64,000 bases of DNA from Paraburkholderia fungorum (GTDB taxonomy: Bacteria; Pseudomonadota; Gammaproteobacteria; Burkholderiales; Burkholderiaceae): positions 1,364,001-1,428,000 of the forward strand of contig NZ_CADFGE010000001.1 of NCBI RefSeq assembly GCF_902833645.1, read 5' to 3'. The notes under the pieces are model-generated. The model made no database searches, was not told the origin of the DNA, and was given only the letters and a program-made list of their open reading frames with translations. A program made the translations under genes and the position numbers. Below, piece after piece: positions 54,763-63,920 of the stretch; the first letter of the stretch is position 1; every line of letters starts with the position of its first letter.

Positions 54763-56181
54763 TCAAAACCGCAGCATCAACTTCAGCAGCGCGTTCACCC
54801 GCTTGCCGTACGGCGGCGAGATCCAGCCGCGCGCATTCAGGCGCGCTTGCGTCAGCACCGGCTTCATCTTCGAGAAGTTCACGAAGCCTTCGTAGCCGTG
54901 ATACGCCCCCATTCCGCTTGCACCGACGCCGCCGAACGGCAGGCTTTCGCACGCCAGATGCATCAGCGTTTCGTTGATCGCCATGCCGCCCGCGATGGTG
55001 TCGCGTGTGACGCGTTCGATCGTCGCGCTGTCGTCGGCGTAGAGATACAGCGCGAGCGGACGCGGACGCGCGTTGATCCACGCGATCGCGTCGTCGAGTG
55101 TGTCGTAGGGGACGATCGGCAGCAGCGGGCCGAAGATTTCCTCCTGCATCAACGCGCTCTCTTCCGGGGCATTCGTGACGGCGATCAGTGGGAAGCGGCG
55201 GCTTGCCTCGTCCGGCGTGCTGTCGGTGAGCGTGTGCAGCTGCGCGCCGGCGGCCTGTGCTTCGTCGGCAAGGCGCTGCAAGCGCGCAAAGTGCCGCTCC
55301 GAAATGATCGATGTGTAATCGAGGTTGTGCGCAAAATCGGGGTACACCTTCGCCATTCGCGCGCGCGCCCGTTCAATGAACGCCTGCTCCTTGCCACGGG
55401 GCACCAGCACGTAGTCCGGCGCGACGCAGGTCTGGCCCGCGTTGAGCGTTTTGCCGGCGATGAGGTTGTCCACCGCGTTGTCGAAGCGCGCGTGCTGACC
55501 GATGATGGCCGGCGATTTGCCGCCGAGTTCGAGCGTGACCGGTGTCAGATGTTCGGCGGCGGCGCGCATCACTTCATGGCCGATTTTGGTCGAACCGGTG
55601 AACAGCAGGTGGTCGAACGGTTGCGAGCTGAACGCGGCGGCGAATGCGGCGTCGCCATTCACCACGGCGACGTGTTCGCGAGCGAAGGTCTGGCCGATCA
55701 GTTGCTCGAACAGCGCCGAGGTGCGTGGCGTCAATTCGGACATCTTGATGATGGCGCGATTGCCGGCCGTCAGTGCGCTGATCAGCGGACCGGCGGCGAG
55801 CAGCACCGGATAGTTCCACGGCACGATGATGCCGATCACGCCGAGCGGCTGCGGCACGACTTTCGCGCGCGCCGGCATCAGCCATTTGCTGGTGCTGCGG
55901 CGCTGCGCTTTCATCCAGCGTTTGCCGTGTTTGAGCGCGGCGTCGATCTCCTCTTTCACCAGCAGGAATTCCGCGAGCAGCACTTCCTGTTTCGCGCGAT
56001 TGCCGAAGTCGGCGCTCATCGCGTCGGCGAGTGCATCGCGATTGTCGAGCATGACTTTGCGCAGCGCTTTCAGATGTCCCGCACGGGTTTCCCACGACGG
56101 ATACGGCGCGCGCAAATACGCATGGCGTTGATCGCGTAGCAGCGCTTCGAGCGCGGCGACTTCGGGTAAATCGTTCTTCAT
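54763..56181 (-). CDS. Aldehyde dehydrogenase, coniferyl-aldehyde type
   Basis: An NAD(P)-dependent aldehyde dehydrogenase. The catalytic Glu218 is in TLELGGKSP and the nucleophile Cys252 in NAGQTCVAPDYVLVP; the substrate-channel start is IGIIVPWNYPVLLAAGPL. The APDYVLVP variant and overall sequence resemble coniferyl aldehyde dehydrogenase (CalB-like), which oxidises lignin-derived cinnamaldehydes; related enzymes act on fatty aldehydes, so the substrate is open. The ATG at 56181 with GGGAG upstream gives 472 residues. It follows the AidB-like gene, 88 bases away, on the same strand. Confidence 0.88.
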   Translation of the reverse strand: MKNDLPEVAALEALLRDQRHAYLRAPYPSWETRAGHLKALRKVMLDNRDALADAMSADFGNRAKQEVLLAEFLLVKEEIDAALKHGKRWMKAQRRSTSKWLMPARAKVVPQPLGVIGIIVPWNYPVLLAAGPLISALTAGNRAIIKMSELTPRTSALFEQLIGQTFAREHVAVVNGDAAFAAAFSSQPFDHLLFTGSTKIGHEVMRAAAEHLTPVTLELGGKSPAIIGQHARFDNAVDNLIAGKTLNAGQTCVAPDYVLVPRGKEQAFIERARARMAKVYPDFAHNLDYTSIISERHFARLQRLADEAQAAGAQLHTLTDSTPDEASRRFPLIAVTNAPEESALMQEEIFGPLLPIVPYDTLDDAIAWINARPRPLALYLYADDSATIERVTRDTIAGGMAINETLMHLACESLPFGGVGASGMGAYHGYEGFVNFSKMKPVLTQARLNARGWISPPYGKRVNALLKLMLRF

Positions 56182-56269
56182 GGATGTCCACTCCCTGATG
56201 GATAACGGTGCGCGTTGAGTCGCGCTTATTGATATGTTGTCGGTTTGGTGCCGGGCGGTCCGCTTCGCT

Positions 56270-57955
56270 TCAGGCGGGAAATGCCCTTTCGATGATTGCC
56301 GCATGGTCGAACGTCACCGGCAGCGTGCCGTACACACGGCCGCTCTCGCCGCAGCCGTCGCCGAGACGTGTTGCGATGAAGGCCTCGGCGACTTCCGGCG
56401 GCGCATGCTTGAGCAGCAAGGTGGCTTGCGCGATCAGCACGATCTGCTGCGCGATCCGTCGCGCGGATCCTTCGCGATGTTCGGCGGGGCCGCTGAGCGT
56501 GGTCGCGAGCTTGCCGAGTGCGGCGCTCAAAGCGGGGTGCCCGTGCGCATCCGCTTGCCAGGCGGCGAACAGGGCTTGCGCCGCGTCGGGCTCGCGCTCC
56601 ATGGCGCGCAGCACGTCGAGACACATCACGTTGCCCGAGCCTTCCCAGATCGAATTCACCGGGGCTTCACGATAGAAGCGCGCCATCGGGCCGGTTTCGA
56701 CGTAGCCGTTGCCGCCCCATACTTCCATCGCCTCGCCGGTGAATTCCAGCGCGCGCTTGCAGACCCAGTACTTCGCGGCCGGCGTGACGATCCGGCGCCA
56801 TGCGCGCTCGGCGGGCGCGGCCGCCGAAGCATCCGCCGACGCTTCGAAAGCGCGCGCGAGCCGCATGAACAGGATCGTCGCGGCTTCCGATTCCAAGGCA
56901 AGGTCGGCGAGCACGTTACGCATCAGCGGCTGATCGGCCAGATGCCGGCCGAAGGCGCTGCGATGCCGCGCATGGTGAATCGCCTGCACCAGCGCCGCGC
57001 GCATCAAGGCCGCGCTGCCGATCACGCAATCGAGCCGCGTGTAGTTCGCCATTTCGATGATGGTCGGCACGCCGCGGCCCTCGTCGCCGATCATGACGCC
57101 GAACGCATCGAAGAATTCGACCTCGCTGCTGGCATTCGAACGGTTACCGAGTTTGTCTTTCAGACGCTGGATCTGCACGGCGTTCTTGCTGCCGTCCGGT
57201 GCGAAGCGCGGCACGAAGAAGCAGGAGAGGCCTTCGTGGTCGTCGGTGCGGGCGAGCACCAGATGCGCGTCGCATTGCGGCGCGGAGAAAAACCATTTGT
57301 GGCCGACCAGGCGGTATTCCGCGCCACGGCCGCTGCCGCGCGTGGCGTACGCACGGGTCTGGTTGCTGCGCACGTCCGAGCCGCCCTGTTTTTCGGTCAT
57401 CCCCATGCCGATCATCGCCGAATTTTTCTGCGTGAGCGGCACGTCGCGGGGATCGTGTTCGCGGGCGTAAAGCTTGTCGCGCAAGGTGTCGAACAACGCG
57501 GGTTCGCGTTGCAGAACGGGGATGCTGGCGAAGGTCATCGTCAGCGGGCAGAGCGAGCCTGATTCGAGTTGGGCATGCAGGAAGTAGCCTGCGCAGCGCG
57601 CAACCATTGCGCCGGCTTGCGGATCCGAAAACGGCAGCGCATGCAGGCCTTCACGACGCAACAGCGACAGCAGCGTATGCCACGAAGGATGAAACTCCAG
57701 TGCGTCAATGCGTTCGCCGCGTGGGCTGTGCGTGAAAAGCTCGGGTGTGTGGCGGTTCGCCAGTTCGGCGAGCGCGAGTGTCTCGGGTGTGGTGAGTGCC
57801 GCGCCGTGCCGCTGCAACGCCTCACGATGCCACGCGGCCCCGTCGCGGTCGAGGGCGGCGGACAACGCCACGTCGCTCGCAAACAGGTTGTAGTTCGCGA
57901 GCGGCGGCGCCTGATTCGTCACGTCGTGGGTGGGGCCGAAGCTATGCCGTTCCAT
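56270..57955 (-). CDS. aidB: AidB-like acyl-CoA dehydrogenase family flavoprotein
   Basis: AidB is a flavin protein induced in the E. coli alkylation response. The product matches it throughout: PLTMTFASIPVLQREP, GMGMTEKQGGSDVRSNQTRA, YRLVGHKWFFSAPQCDAHLV, DKLGNRSNASSEVEFFDAFG and NSIWEGSGNVMCLDVLRAM. The ATG at 57955 with GGAG gives 561 residues. Its enzymatic reaction is unsettled even in E. coli (isovaleryl-CoA dehydrogenase activity has been reported). Neighbours suggest aldehyde or alcohol metabolism rather than DNA repair, but this is weak. Confidence 0.85.
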   Translation of the reverse strand: MERHSFGPTHDVTNQAPPLANYNLFASDVALSAALDRDGAAWHREALQRHGAALTTPETLALAELANRHTPELFTHSPRGERIDALEFHPSWHTLLSLLRREGLHALPFSDPQAGAMVARCAGYFLHAQLESGSLCPLTMTFASIPVLQREPALFDTLRDKLYAREHDPRDVPLTQKNSAMIGMGMTEKQGGSDVRSNQTRAYATRGSGRGAEYRLVGHKWFFSAPQCDAHLVLARTDDHEGLSCFFVPRFAPDGSKNAVQIQRLKDKLGNRSNASSEVEFFDAFGVMIGDEGRGVPTIIEMANYTRLDCVIGSAALMRAALVQAIHHARHRSAFGRHLADQPLMRNVLADLALESEAATILFMRLARAFEASADASAAAPAERAWRRIVTPAAKYWVCKRALEFTGEAMEVWGGNGYVETGPMARFYREAPVNSIWEGSGNVMCLDVLRAMEREPDAAQALFAAWQADAHGHPALSAALGKLATTLSGPAEHREGSARRIAQQIVLIAQATLLLKHAPPEVAEAFIATRLGDGCGESGRVYGTLPVTFDHAAIIERAFPA

Positions 57956-58263
57956 CTGCTGTCTCCGTTCACCGGATGCGCGCCGTCGCTCTGCGACAGC
58001 GGGCTGTTTTATCGCGGCGTGTCGTGCCGCACGCTCAGAGGACGGCGCGCGGGGCGCCGTGTTTGAATGCCGTGCGCAGCGGCCTGGCGGGCGCATGCGC
58101 GTCTTTCATCATAGGGTCGCGGGCGTCTTTTCGTTTAGAGGGATCGCTCTGACAGGAACCCGCCGCCGCGCCCGAACGCTCCCTACAATGCCGATGAAAC
58201 ACACGTAGACAAGTGTGCACGAGACAGGAGCCGCCAGCAATGCGGTCCCAACAGGAGGCGCGG
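57956..58263. other. 308-base divergent gap between aidB and the GMC oxidoreductase
   Basis: Should contain both promoters. A TACAAT hexamer at 58184-58189 could be the -10 for the rightward gene, without a good -35. No gene or strong repeat was seen. Confidence 0.4.
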
Positions 58264-59913
58264 ATGCAATACGACTACATCATCGTCGGTGCGGGCTCGG
58301 GCGGCTGTTCGCTCGCGAGCCGTCTGGCGGATAGCTGCCCGGACGCGACGATCGCCCTGATCGACGCCGGACCGCATACGGACCGCAATCTGTTCGTGAA
58401 CATGCCGGTGGGCGTGGCGGTCGTCGTGCCGCACAAACTCAAGACCAACTACGGCTATCTGACGACGCCCCAGCCGGGGCTCGCCGGCCGCCAGGGCTAT
58501 CAGCCGCGCGGGCGCGGTTTCGGTGGGTCGAGCGCGATCAACGCGATGATCTATACGCGCGGCCATCCGCTCGATTACGACGAATGGGCGCAACTCGGCT
58601 GCGAAGGCTGGTCGTGGGCCGAGGTGCTGCCGTATTTCCGCCGCGCCGAGGGCAACGAGCGTGGCGCCGATGCGTGGCACGGCGCCGACGGTCCGTTGAC
58701 GGTGTCCGATCTGCGTTACCGCAATCCGTTTTCGAAGCGTTTCGTGCAGGCCGCGATGGAAGCCGGTTACAAGCCGAATAGCGACTTCAACGGCGCGGAT
58801 CAGGAAGGGGTGGGCTTCTATCAGGTGACGCAGCGCGACGGACGACGCTGCAGCGTCGCGCGCGCCTATGTCTACGATCGCGAGCGTCCCAATCTCCATA
58901 CCATCGCCGATGCGACGGTGCTGCGCGCGACCTTCGATCGCAAACGCGCAAGCGGCGTGGAAATCGTGCGCGGCGGCCGTACGGAAACCCTGGAAGCGCG
59001 AGCCGAAGTCGTGCTGGCGGCGGGGGCGTTCAATTCACCGCAATTGCTGATGTGCTCGGGGATCGGCCCGGCGGCGCATCTGCAATCGCTGGGCATACCC
59101 GTGCTGCATGACGCGCCCGAGGTCGGCCAGAATCTGATCGATCACGTCGACTTCACGATCAACAAACGGGTGTCGTCGATTGAGCCGACTGGCTTTTCGA
59201 TTCGTGGCATCGCGCGGATGCTGCCGCAATTCGTGACCTTCATGCGGCATGGAACCGGCATGTTGTCGAGCAATGTCGCCGAAGCCGGCGGTTTCCTGAA
59301 GAGCCGTCCGACGCTCGATCGCCCGGATCTGCAACTGCATTTCTGCGCGGCGATTGTCGACGACCATAACCGCCATATGCACTGGGGCCACGGCTATTCG
59401 CTGCACGTGTGCGTGTTGCGGCCGCATAGCCGCGGCACGGTGACGCTCGCGAGCGCCGACGCGCGCACCGCGCCGGTGATCGACCCGCGGTTTTTCAGCG
59501 ACTCCCGCGATCTCGATCTGCTGGTGGAAGGCGCGCAGATGGCGCGGCGCATTCTCGACGCGCCCTCGCTGGCGCTGCACGGCGGCAAGGAGCTCTACAC
59601 GCATTCCGGCCAGAGCGAGGAGTCGTTGCGGCAGACCATCGCCGAACATGCCGACACGATCTATCACCCGGTAGCGACGTGCCGGATGGGCGGCGATGCG
59701 CGATCGGTGGTCGATCCGCAGTTGCGGGTGCGCGGCGTGACGGGACTGCGGATCGTCGATGCGTCCGTAATGCCGACGCTGATCGGCGGCAACACGAACT
59801 CGCCGACCGTGATGATCGGCGAGCGTGCGGCCGAACTGATCGCGGCGAGCCGGCGCGAGGGGCAAACGGCGCCCGCAATGGCATCGCCCGGCGTCGCAGG
59901 CGTGGCGGCTTGA
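58264..59913 (+). CDS. GMC-family FAD-dependent oxidoreductase (choline/alcohol dehydrogenase type)
   Basis: A glucose-methanol-choline oxidoreductase. The FAD-binding fold opens the protein (YDYIIVGAGSGGCSLASRLA), with the GMC signature GRGFGGSSAINAMIYTRGH and the second GMC motif GAFNSPQLLMCSGIGPA. The catalytic His is in YHPVATCRMGG and the partner Asn in GGNTNSPTVMI. The ATG at 58264 has CAGGAGG upstream; 549 residues. Resemblance is to alcohol or choline dehydrogenases; the substrate is unknown. With the aldehyde dehydrogenase nearby, an alcohol-to-acid route is a reasonable guess. Confidence 0.88.
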   Translation: MQYDYIIVGAGSGGCSLASRLADSCPDATIALIDAGPHTDRNLFVNMPVGVAVVVPHKLKTNYGYLTTPQPGLAGRQGYQPRGRGFGGSSAINAMIYTRGHPLDYDEWAQLGCEGWSWAEVLPYFRRAEGNERGADAWHGADGPLTVSDLRYRNPFSKRFVQAAMEAGYKPNSDFNGADQEGVGFYQVTQRDGRRCSVARAYVYDRERPNLHTIADATVLRATFDRKRASGVEIVRGGRTETLEARAEVVLAAGAFNSPQLLMCSGIGPAAHLQSLGIPVLHDAPEVGQNLIDHVDFTINKRVSSIEPTGFSIRGIARMLPQFVTFMRHGTGMLSSNVAEAGGFLKSRPTLDRPDLQLHFCAAIVDDHNRHMHWGHGYSLHVCVLRPHSRGTVTLASADARTAPVIDPRFFSDSRDLDLLVEGAQMARRILDAPSLALHGGKELYTHSGQSEESLRQTIAEHADTIYHPVATCRMGGDARSVVDPQLRVRGVTGLRIVDASVMPTLIGGNTNSPTVMIGERAAELIAASRREGQTAPAMASPGVAGVAA

Positions 59914-60021
59914 TGTCGCATCAATCGCCCTAATTTGGGTTGTAAATACAAGAATATTTAGGCGAACGTCGGCTAATTCGTCATAAATTGTGTCACTTCG
60001 TTTATGAGATTTCCCCAAACC

Positions 60022-60027
60022 TATAAT
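60022..60027 (+). promoter_or_regulatory. Candidate -10 hexamer of the OmpA-family gene
   Basis: A perfect TATAAT in an AT-rich leader, 58 bases before the ATG; no convincing -35 at the usual distance. Confidence 0.45.
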
Positions 60028-60085
60028 CGCGCCGCGAAAAAGAGCGCGTCAGGTGATGCGTTCGGGAACTCAAGGAAGCGAAGCG

Positions 60086-61831
60086 ATGAGTATCAATGTG
60101 ATTCAGCTGATTCAGTCCGCATTGACGGACGGGGTCGTGCGACAGTTGGCGGCCCGCTTCGGGCTGCCACCGGATGCGACCCAGAAGGTGCTTGCGACAA
60201 CCGGCCCTGCGCTGGTCGCCGGGCTGATGCAAAAGGGCGCGACGCTCGACGGCGCGCGTTCGCTGTTCGCAACGATCCTCTCGCCTGAGGTGAACGGCCA
60301 CATCGCCGAGCAGTTGCCGCAATTGATCGGCAGCACCACCGGCGTGAGCCAGCTCGAAGGCGTGGGGCGCCAGTTGCTCGAGCGCGCGCTCGACCGCCGC
60401 GTCGATACGCTTAGCGATGAAGTGGCCGCTCAAACCGGCGTGCCCGCGCATGCAACGCATGCGATGACGGGTATCGTCGGCGCCACGCTGCTGGGTCTGC
60501 TGAAGCAGCATTTCCTCGAAGGTCAGGGCAACGTCGGCCAACTGCCGACCTTGCTGGGTCATCAACTGCCGGCCATTGCGCCGTACCTGAACGACCGTCT
60601 GATGACCGGCCTTGGCCTGAGCGGACTCGGCGCGTTCACCGGCAATATCCTGTCGCAGTTGAAAGCTGTCTCGTCGCATATCGATCATCCGACGCCTGCG
60701 GCCCGGCCGGTGGCTGAGGCCTTGCCGAACGTCCGCGTGCCGGCCGACGCCGTGGTGCGTGAAGAGCGCCGCTCGCACAAGGGGCTGTGGTGGCTGCTCG
60801 CGGCGATTGCCGCGGTACTGGCGTTCCTGTTCCTGCGCGGTTGCCACAATGAGCAACGCGACGGGCAACGAAGCGAACAAAGCAGCGAGCGCAGCGGCGA
60901 GCAAGCCGCTGCAACCGCGCAGCCCGCGCAGCCCGCGTCCGCACCGGTCGCAGCGTCGGCTGCGGCGGCTTCGGCTACTTCGGCGACTCAAGCCAGCGCC
61001 GCCAGCGAAGCGCAGCAACCCGCTGCCGCGCCGGCGCCGACCAGCGACAGCCAGCTCAGCTTCACAGTCGACGCTGCCGGCAAACCGACGCTTACCAGCA
61101 CGGTCGGCAGCGAAGCCGAGAAGAACCAGCTGATCGAGGCGCTCACAAAGCGCTTCGGCACGGATGGTTTCGTCGCGAACATCACGGTCGATCAGGACAC
61201 GAGGCCGGCCGACTGGCTCGCTCATCTGGACGGCTTGCTGCCGCTGATGGCATTGCCGGGCGCCGAGGTGAAAGTGGACGGTGCGCGCATCGAACTGAGC
61301 GGCAGCGCGGCAAATGCGAAGCTCGGCTGGCTCGACAAGCTGAAGTCGCTGTTTGGGGCGTCGTATCAGATCGGTTCGTTCAACGTCGAACAGGCCGTCG
61401 CCAACGCAACCGAGAACTTCCGCGGCGCGATCAAGAACCTGCTCACGCCGGATAGCTCGTGCGCGGCGGCGGACGTCGTCAAAGTGCTGAATCTGCAGGT
61501 GATCAATTTCGCGAGCGCCAGTGCCCGTGTGCCGGCCTCGGCGGTTGAAGATCTGAATCAGTCGGCGCAGGTGCTGAACGCCTGTGCGCGCAACGGCAAG
61601 ACGGCCAGGCTCGAAGTGGCCGGCTATTCGGATAATGTCGGCGGCGCGCAAGCCAATCTGCAACTGTCGAAGAAGCGCGCCGAAGCAGTTCGCGCGTATC
61701 TCGTGAAGACCGGCGTGCCGGCGGATTCGCTGGTCGCGCAAGGTTACGGCGACGCGCATCCGGTTGCGAGCAACGACACGGCGAGCGGCCGTTTTGCCAA
61801 CCGCCGCATCGAGTTTGTCGCGCGGCAGTAA
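60086..61831 (+). CDS. Composite YidB-like / BON / OmpA-domain envelope protein
   Basis: A 581-residue protein with an unusual order. An N-terminal helical region (about 1-215; VIQLIQSALTDGVVRQLAARFGLP) looks like a DUF937/YidB-type domain. One membrane helix follows (GLWWLLAAIAAVLAFLFLRG, near 230), then a low-complexity Ala/Ser/Gln linker (about 255-325). A BON-like alpha/beta segment comes next (about 330-420). The C-terminal OmpA peptidoglycan-binding domain has ARLEVAGYSDNVGG and SGRFANRRIEFV. It is probably anchored in the inner membrane and attached to the wall; the role is unknown. Confidence 0.8.
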   Translation: MSINVIQLIQSALTDGVVRQLAARFGLPPDATQKVLATTGPALVAGLMQKGATLDGARSLFATILSPEVNGHIAEQLPQLIGSTTGVSQLEGVGRQLLERALDRRVDTLSDEVAAQTGVPAHATHAMTGIVGATLLGLLKQHFLEGQGNVGQLPTLLGHQLPAIAPYLNDRLMTGLGLSGLGAFTGNILSQLKAVSSHIDHPTPAARPVAEALPNVRVPADAVVREERRSHKGLWWLLAAIAAVLAFLFLRGCHNEQRDGQRSEQSSERSGEQAAATAQPAQPASAPVAASAAAASATSATQASAASEAQQPAAAPAPTSDSQLSFTVDAAGKPTLTSTVGSEAEKNQLIEALTKRFGTDGFVANITVDQDTRPADWLAHLDGLLPLMALPGAEVKVDGARIELSGSAANAKLGWLDKLKSLFGASYQIGSFNVEQAVANATENFRGAIKNLLTPDSSCAAADVVKVLNLQVINFASASARVPASAVEDLNQSAQVLNACARNGKTARLEVAGYSDNVGGAQANLQLSKKRAEAVRAYLVKTGVPADSLVAQGYGDAHPVASNDTASGRFANRRIEFVARQ

Positions 61832-61904
61832 CGGCGTGTGACGGTGTTCGTTGAGCGTTCGCGATTAACGTTACCCGTTCCGGGTGAGCCGCTGAGGTGA
61901 ACCT

Positions 61905-61940
61905 GAAAAACATGCCGCCCGCCTCGTGCCGGCGGCATGT
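61905..61940 (-). terminator. Intrinsic terminator of the LysR gene, possibly bidirectional
   Basis: An 11-bp stem (AACATGCCGCC with GGCGGCATGTT) and 11-base loop; on the minus strand it is followed by a T-run (AAAAA at 61905-61909 on the plus strand). It also lies downstream of the convergent OmpA-family gene. Confidence 0.8.
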
Positions 61941-61984
61941 TGTCGTCTGACCGGCTGCATGGGCGGCGGGCGCGTTTGCAGTGG

Positions 61985-62950
61985 CTACACGCGTGACGGC
62001 GGCGTCTGAACAGGCGCCGCGATGCCGCTCATGCCGATGCCCGGTCCCAGCATGAAATCGTCGCCGGCTTGGCCCGGCAGCGTCTCACGAGCCACGTCCA
62101 GCCAGGCGCGAGCCGCGTGCGACAGATAGCCGTTGCGGCGCCAGCCGATCGCCATTTCCCACGGAATTTCCGGTTCCACCACGGGCCGGCAAGTAAACTG
62201 CGCCGCGTCGAGGCGCCGGCAATACGGCGCTGGCAACAGCGCAATCCCGACGCCGGCCAGCACCAGCGCCGCCATGAAATCCCAGTGCCCGCTGCGCCCG
62301 ACAATGGTCGGTGCAAAGCCGGCGCTGCGGCATGCATTCAGCACGACATCGTTGAGCGCGAGGCTCTCGCCGTAAAACACAAAGGGCTCGTTGGCGAGCG
62401 CGGCGAGCGGCACTTCGTGCAGGTCGTCCCAGCGCGAGCCGGTACGCGCGACCAGCCAGAGCAATTGCCGCGTCATCGGCAGCACTTCGATGTTTTCCGG
62501 GTCGACCGGTTGCAGCACGCCGCCTAATTCCAGCTCGCCGTGGATCAGCGCGGTTTCGATCGCGCGCGAACCCTGCTCGAACAGCTTCAGTTCGATTTTT
62601 GGGTAGCGCTGACGGAACGCGGCGATGGCCGGCGTGAACAGCGAGCCGCCCATCGGCGGAATGCCGATGGTCAACTCGCCACGGCCGAGCGTGTCGAGAT
62701 CGTTCAGTTCGGCCTGCAACTGCGCGTGCGCCGCCAGCACGTCCTGACCGCGCTGATAGACGATCCGGCCGGCATCGGTCAGCACCATCTGCCGCCCGTC
62801 GCGCAACAGCAGCGGCGAGCCGATTTCGTCTTCCAGCGACTTGACCATTTTGCTGATGGTCGGCTGCGTGACGAACATCTGCTCGGCCGCGACGGTGAAG
62901 CTCTGTTGACGGACTACTTCGACGAAATACCGCAACGCACGTAGTTCCAC
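61985..62950 (-). CDS. LysR-family transcriptional regulator
   Basis: A LysR-type regulator of 321 residues. The winged helix-turn-helix is at the start (MELRALRYFVEVVRQQSFTVAAEQMFVTQPTISKMVKSLE), followed by the linker helix and the periplasmic-binding-like effector domain (GELTIGIPPMGGSLFTPAIAAF). The sequence resembles the CynR/CatM-like part of the family, but no effector can be named. A palindrome just upstream is a likely autoregulatory site. The OmpA-family gene is convergent and the glycosyltransferase divergent. Confidence 0.93.
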   Translation of the reverse strand: MELRALRYFVEVVRQQSFTVAAEQMFVTQPTISKMVKSLEDEIGSPLLLRDGRQMVLTDAGRIVYQRGQDVLAAHAQLQAELNDLDTLGRGELTIGIPPMGGSLFTPAIAAFRQRYPKIELKLFEQGSRAIETALIHGELELGGVLQPVDPENIEVLPMTRQLLWLVARTGSRWDDLHEVPLAALANEPFVFYGESLALNDVVLNACRSAGFAPTIVGRSGHWDFMAALVLAGVGIALLPAPYCRRLDAAQFTCRPVVEPEIPWEMAIGWRRNGYLSHAARAWLDVARETLPGQAGDDFMLGPGIGMSGIAAPVQTPPSRV

Positions 62951-62966
62951 GATCTCAAGCTCCAGA

Positions 62967-62981
62967 ATTCCAATTTGGAAT
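62967..62981. promoter_or_regulatory. Operator-like palindrome next to lysR
   Basis: ATTCCAATTTGGAAT is a perfect 7-base inverted repeat around one T. It fits the T-N11-A LysR box and lies 16 bases before the lysR start, within the divergent gap to the glycosyltransferase. Confidence 0.6.
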
Positions 62982-63132
62982 GAATTTCAGGATTGTAAGT
63001 CATTGTATTTATGTTGCGGAGCGGTCCATTCGGGGGTGTCCGGGGCTGCAGCCTTTCCAGGATGGGCTTCGCCACAAGCGGGCTACTATCGACGGTTTCT
63101 CTACCGTTCGGCCCGCAGCGCCCGCTTTGTCC

Positions 63133-63903
63133 ATGACACCCATCTCGATCATCATTCCCTGCTACAACGGCGCAGCGACACTCGCCCGTGCACTCCGGAG
63201 TTGCCTCGCTCAGCCGGAAGCCGCGCAGATCATCGTGGTGGACGATGGCTCCGCGGATAGCTCCGCCGACCTGGCCGTGCGCTATGGGAATCTCGACCCT
63301 CGCGTGTGTCTATTGCGGATGCCGCACAACGGCGGCCCGGCCCGCGCGCGCAACTGGGGCGCGATGCATGCGGCTCACGGTCTGCTCGCTTTCCTCGATG
63401 CCGACGACGAATACCTGCCTGGCGCATTAGCCGCCGCGAGCGCGTTTCTCGCGCAGAACCCGCACGACGTCTCCGTGCGGCTCGACGTCGACTACACGGA
63501 CTTTCCGGCCGAACTCACCGGCCATCCCGACTTCGCGATGCACGCTGCAACGCTTAGCAATACCGTGCCGAGCAGCCTGATCATCCGCCGCGCGGCGTAC
63601 GCTGCACTCGGTGGCTTTCCGATGGATGACGCGTTTCGCCGCATCGGCGGCGAAGACGGCGCGTTTTCGTGGGCGTTGCGCGAGCTTTTCGGCAACCGGC
63701 GCTTGACCGATGCAAAGCGCGTGCGCATGCACTATCACGCCGGGATTCACGCCGAACGTTATTTCCGTGTCGCGCTGGGCATGCAGATTCCGGACCCAGC
63801 CGATGTGGCCGAAGCATTCCGGTTTTCGAGGCAGTTCGTCGAAACCGCCCGCGCGGGAATCGAACAATTGCGCACGGCCAGCGTCACCCCGAAGCCATCT
63901 TGA
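63133..63903 (+). CDS. Family 2 glycosyltransferase
   Basis: A GT-A fold glycosyltransferase: start MTPISIIIPCYNGAATLARAL, VVDDGSADSSADLA for nucleotide binding, NGGPARARNWGA, and the metal-binding DxD as FLDADDEYLPG. Length is 256 residues from the ATG at 63133; the frame extends upstream but without family sequence. No membrane helix is visible. Donor and acceptor are unknown. The upstream ribosome site is weak. Confidence 0.88.
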   Translation: MTPISIIIPCYNGAATLARALRSCLAQPEAAQIIVVDDGSADSSADLAVRYGNLDPRVCLLRMPHNGGPARARNWGAMHAAHGLLAFLDADDEYLPGALAAASAFLAQNPHDVSVRLDVDYTDFPAELTGHPDFAMHAATLSNTVPSSLIIRRAAYAALGGFPMDDAFRRIGGEDGAFSWALRELFGNRRLTDAKRVRMHYHAGIHAERYFRVALGMQIPDPADVAEAFRFSRQFVETARAGIEQLRTASVTPKPS

Positions 63904-63905
63904 TT

Positions 63906-63914
63906 TGCTACAAT
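63906..63914 (+). promoter_or_regulatory. Extended -10 promoter before the SAH riboswitch
   Basis: TGCTACAAT, an extended -10 (TG-N-TACAAT), beginning three bases after the glycosyltransferase stop. A start near 63921 would place the riboswitch at the very 5' end of the transcript. Confidence 0.6.
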
Positions 63915-63920
63915 CGCCGT

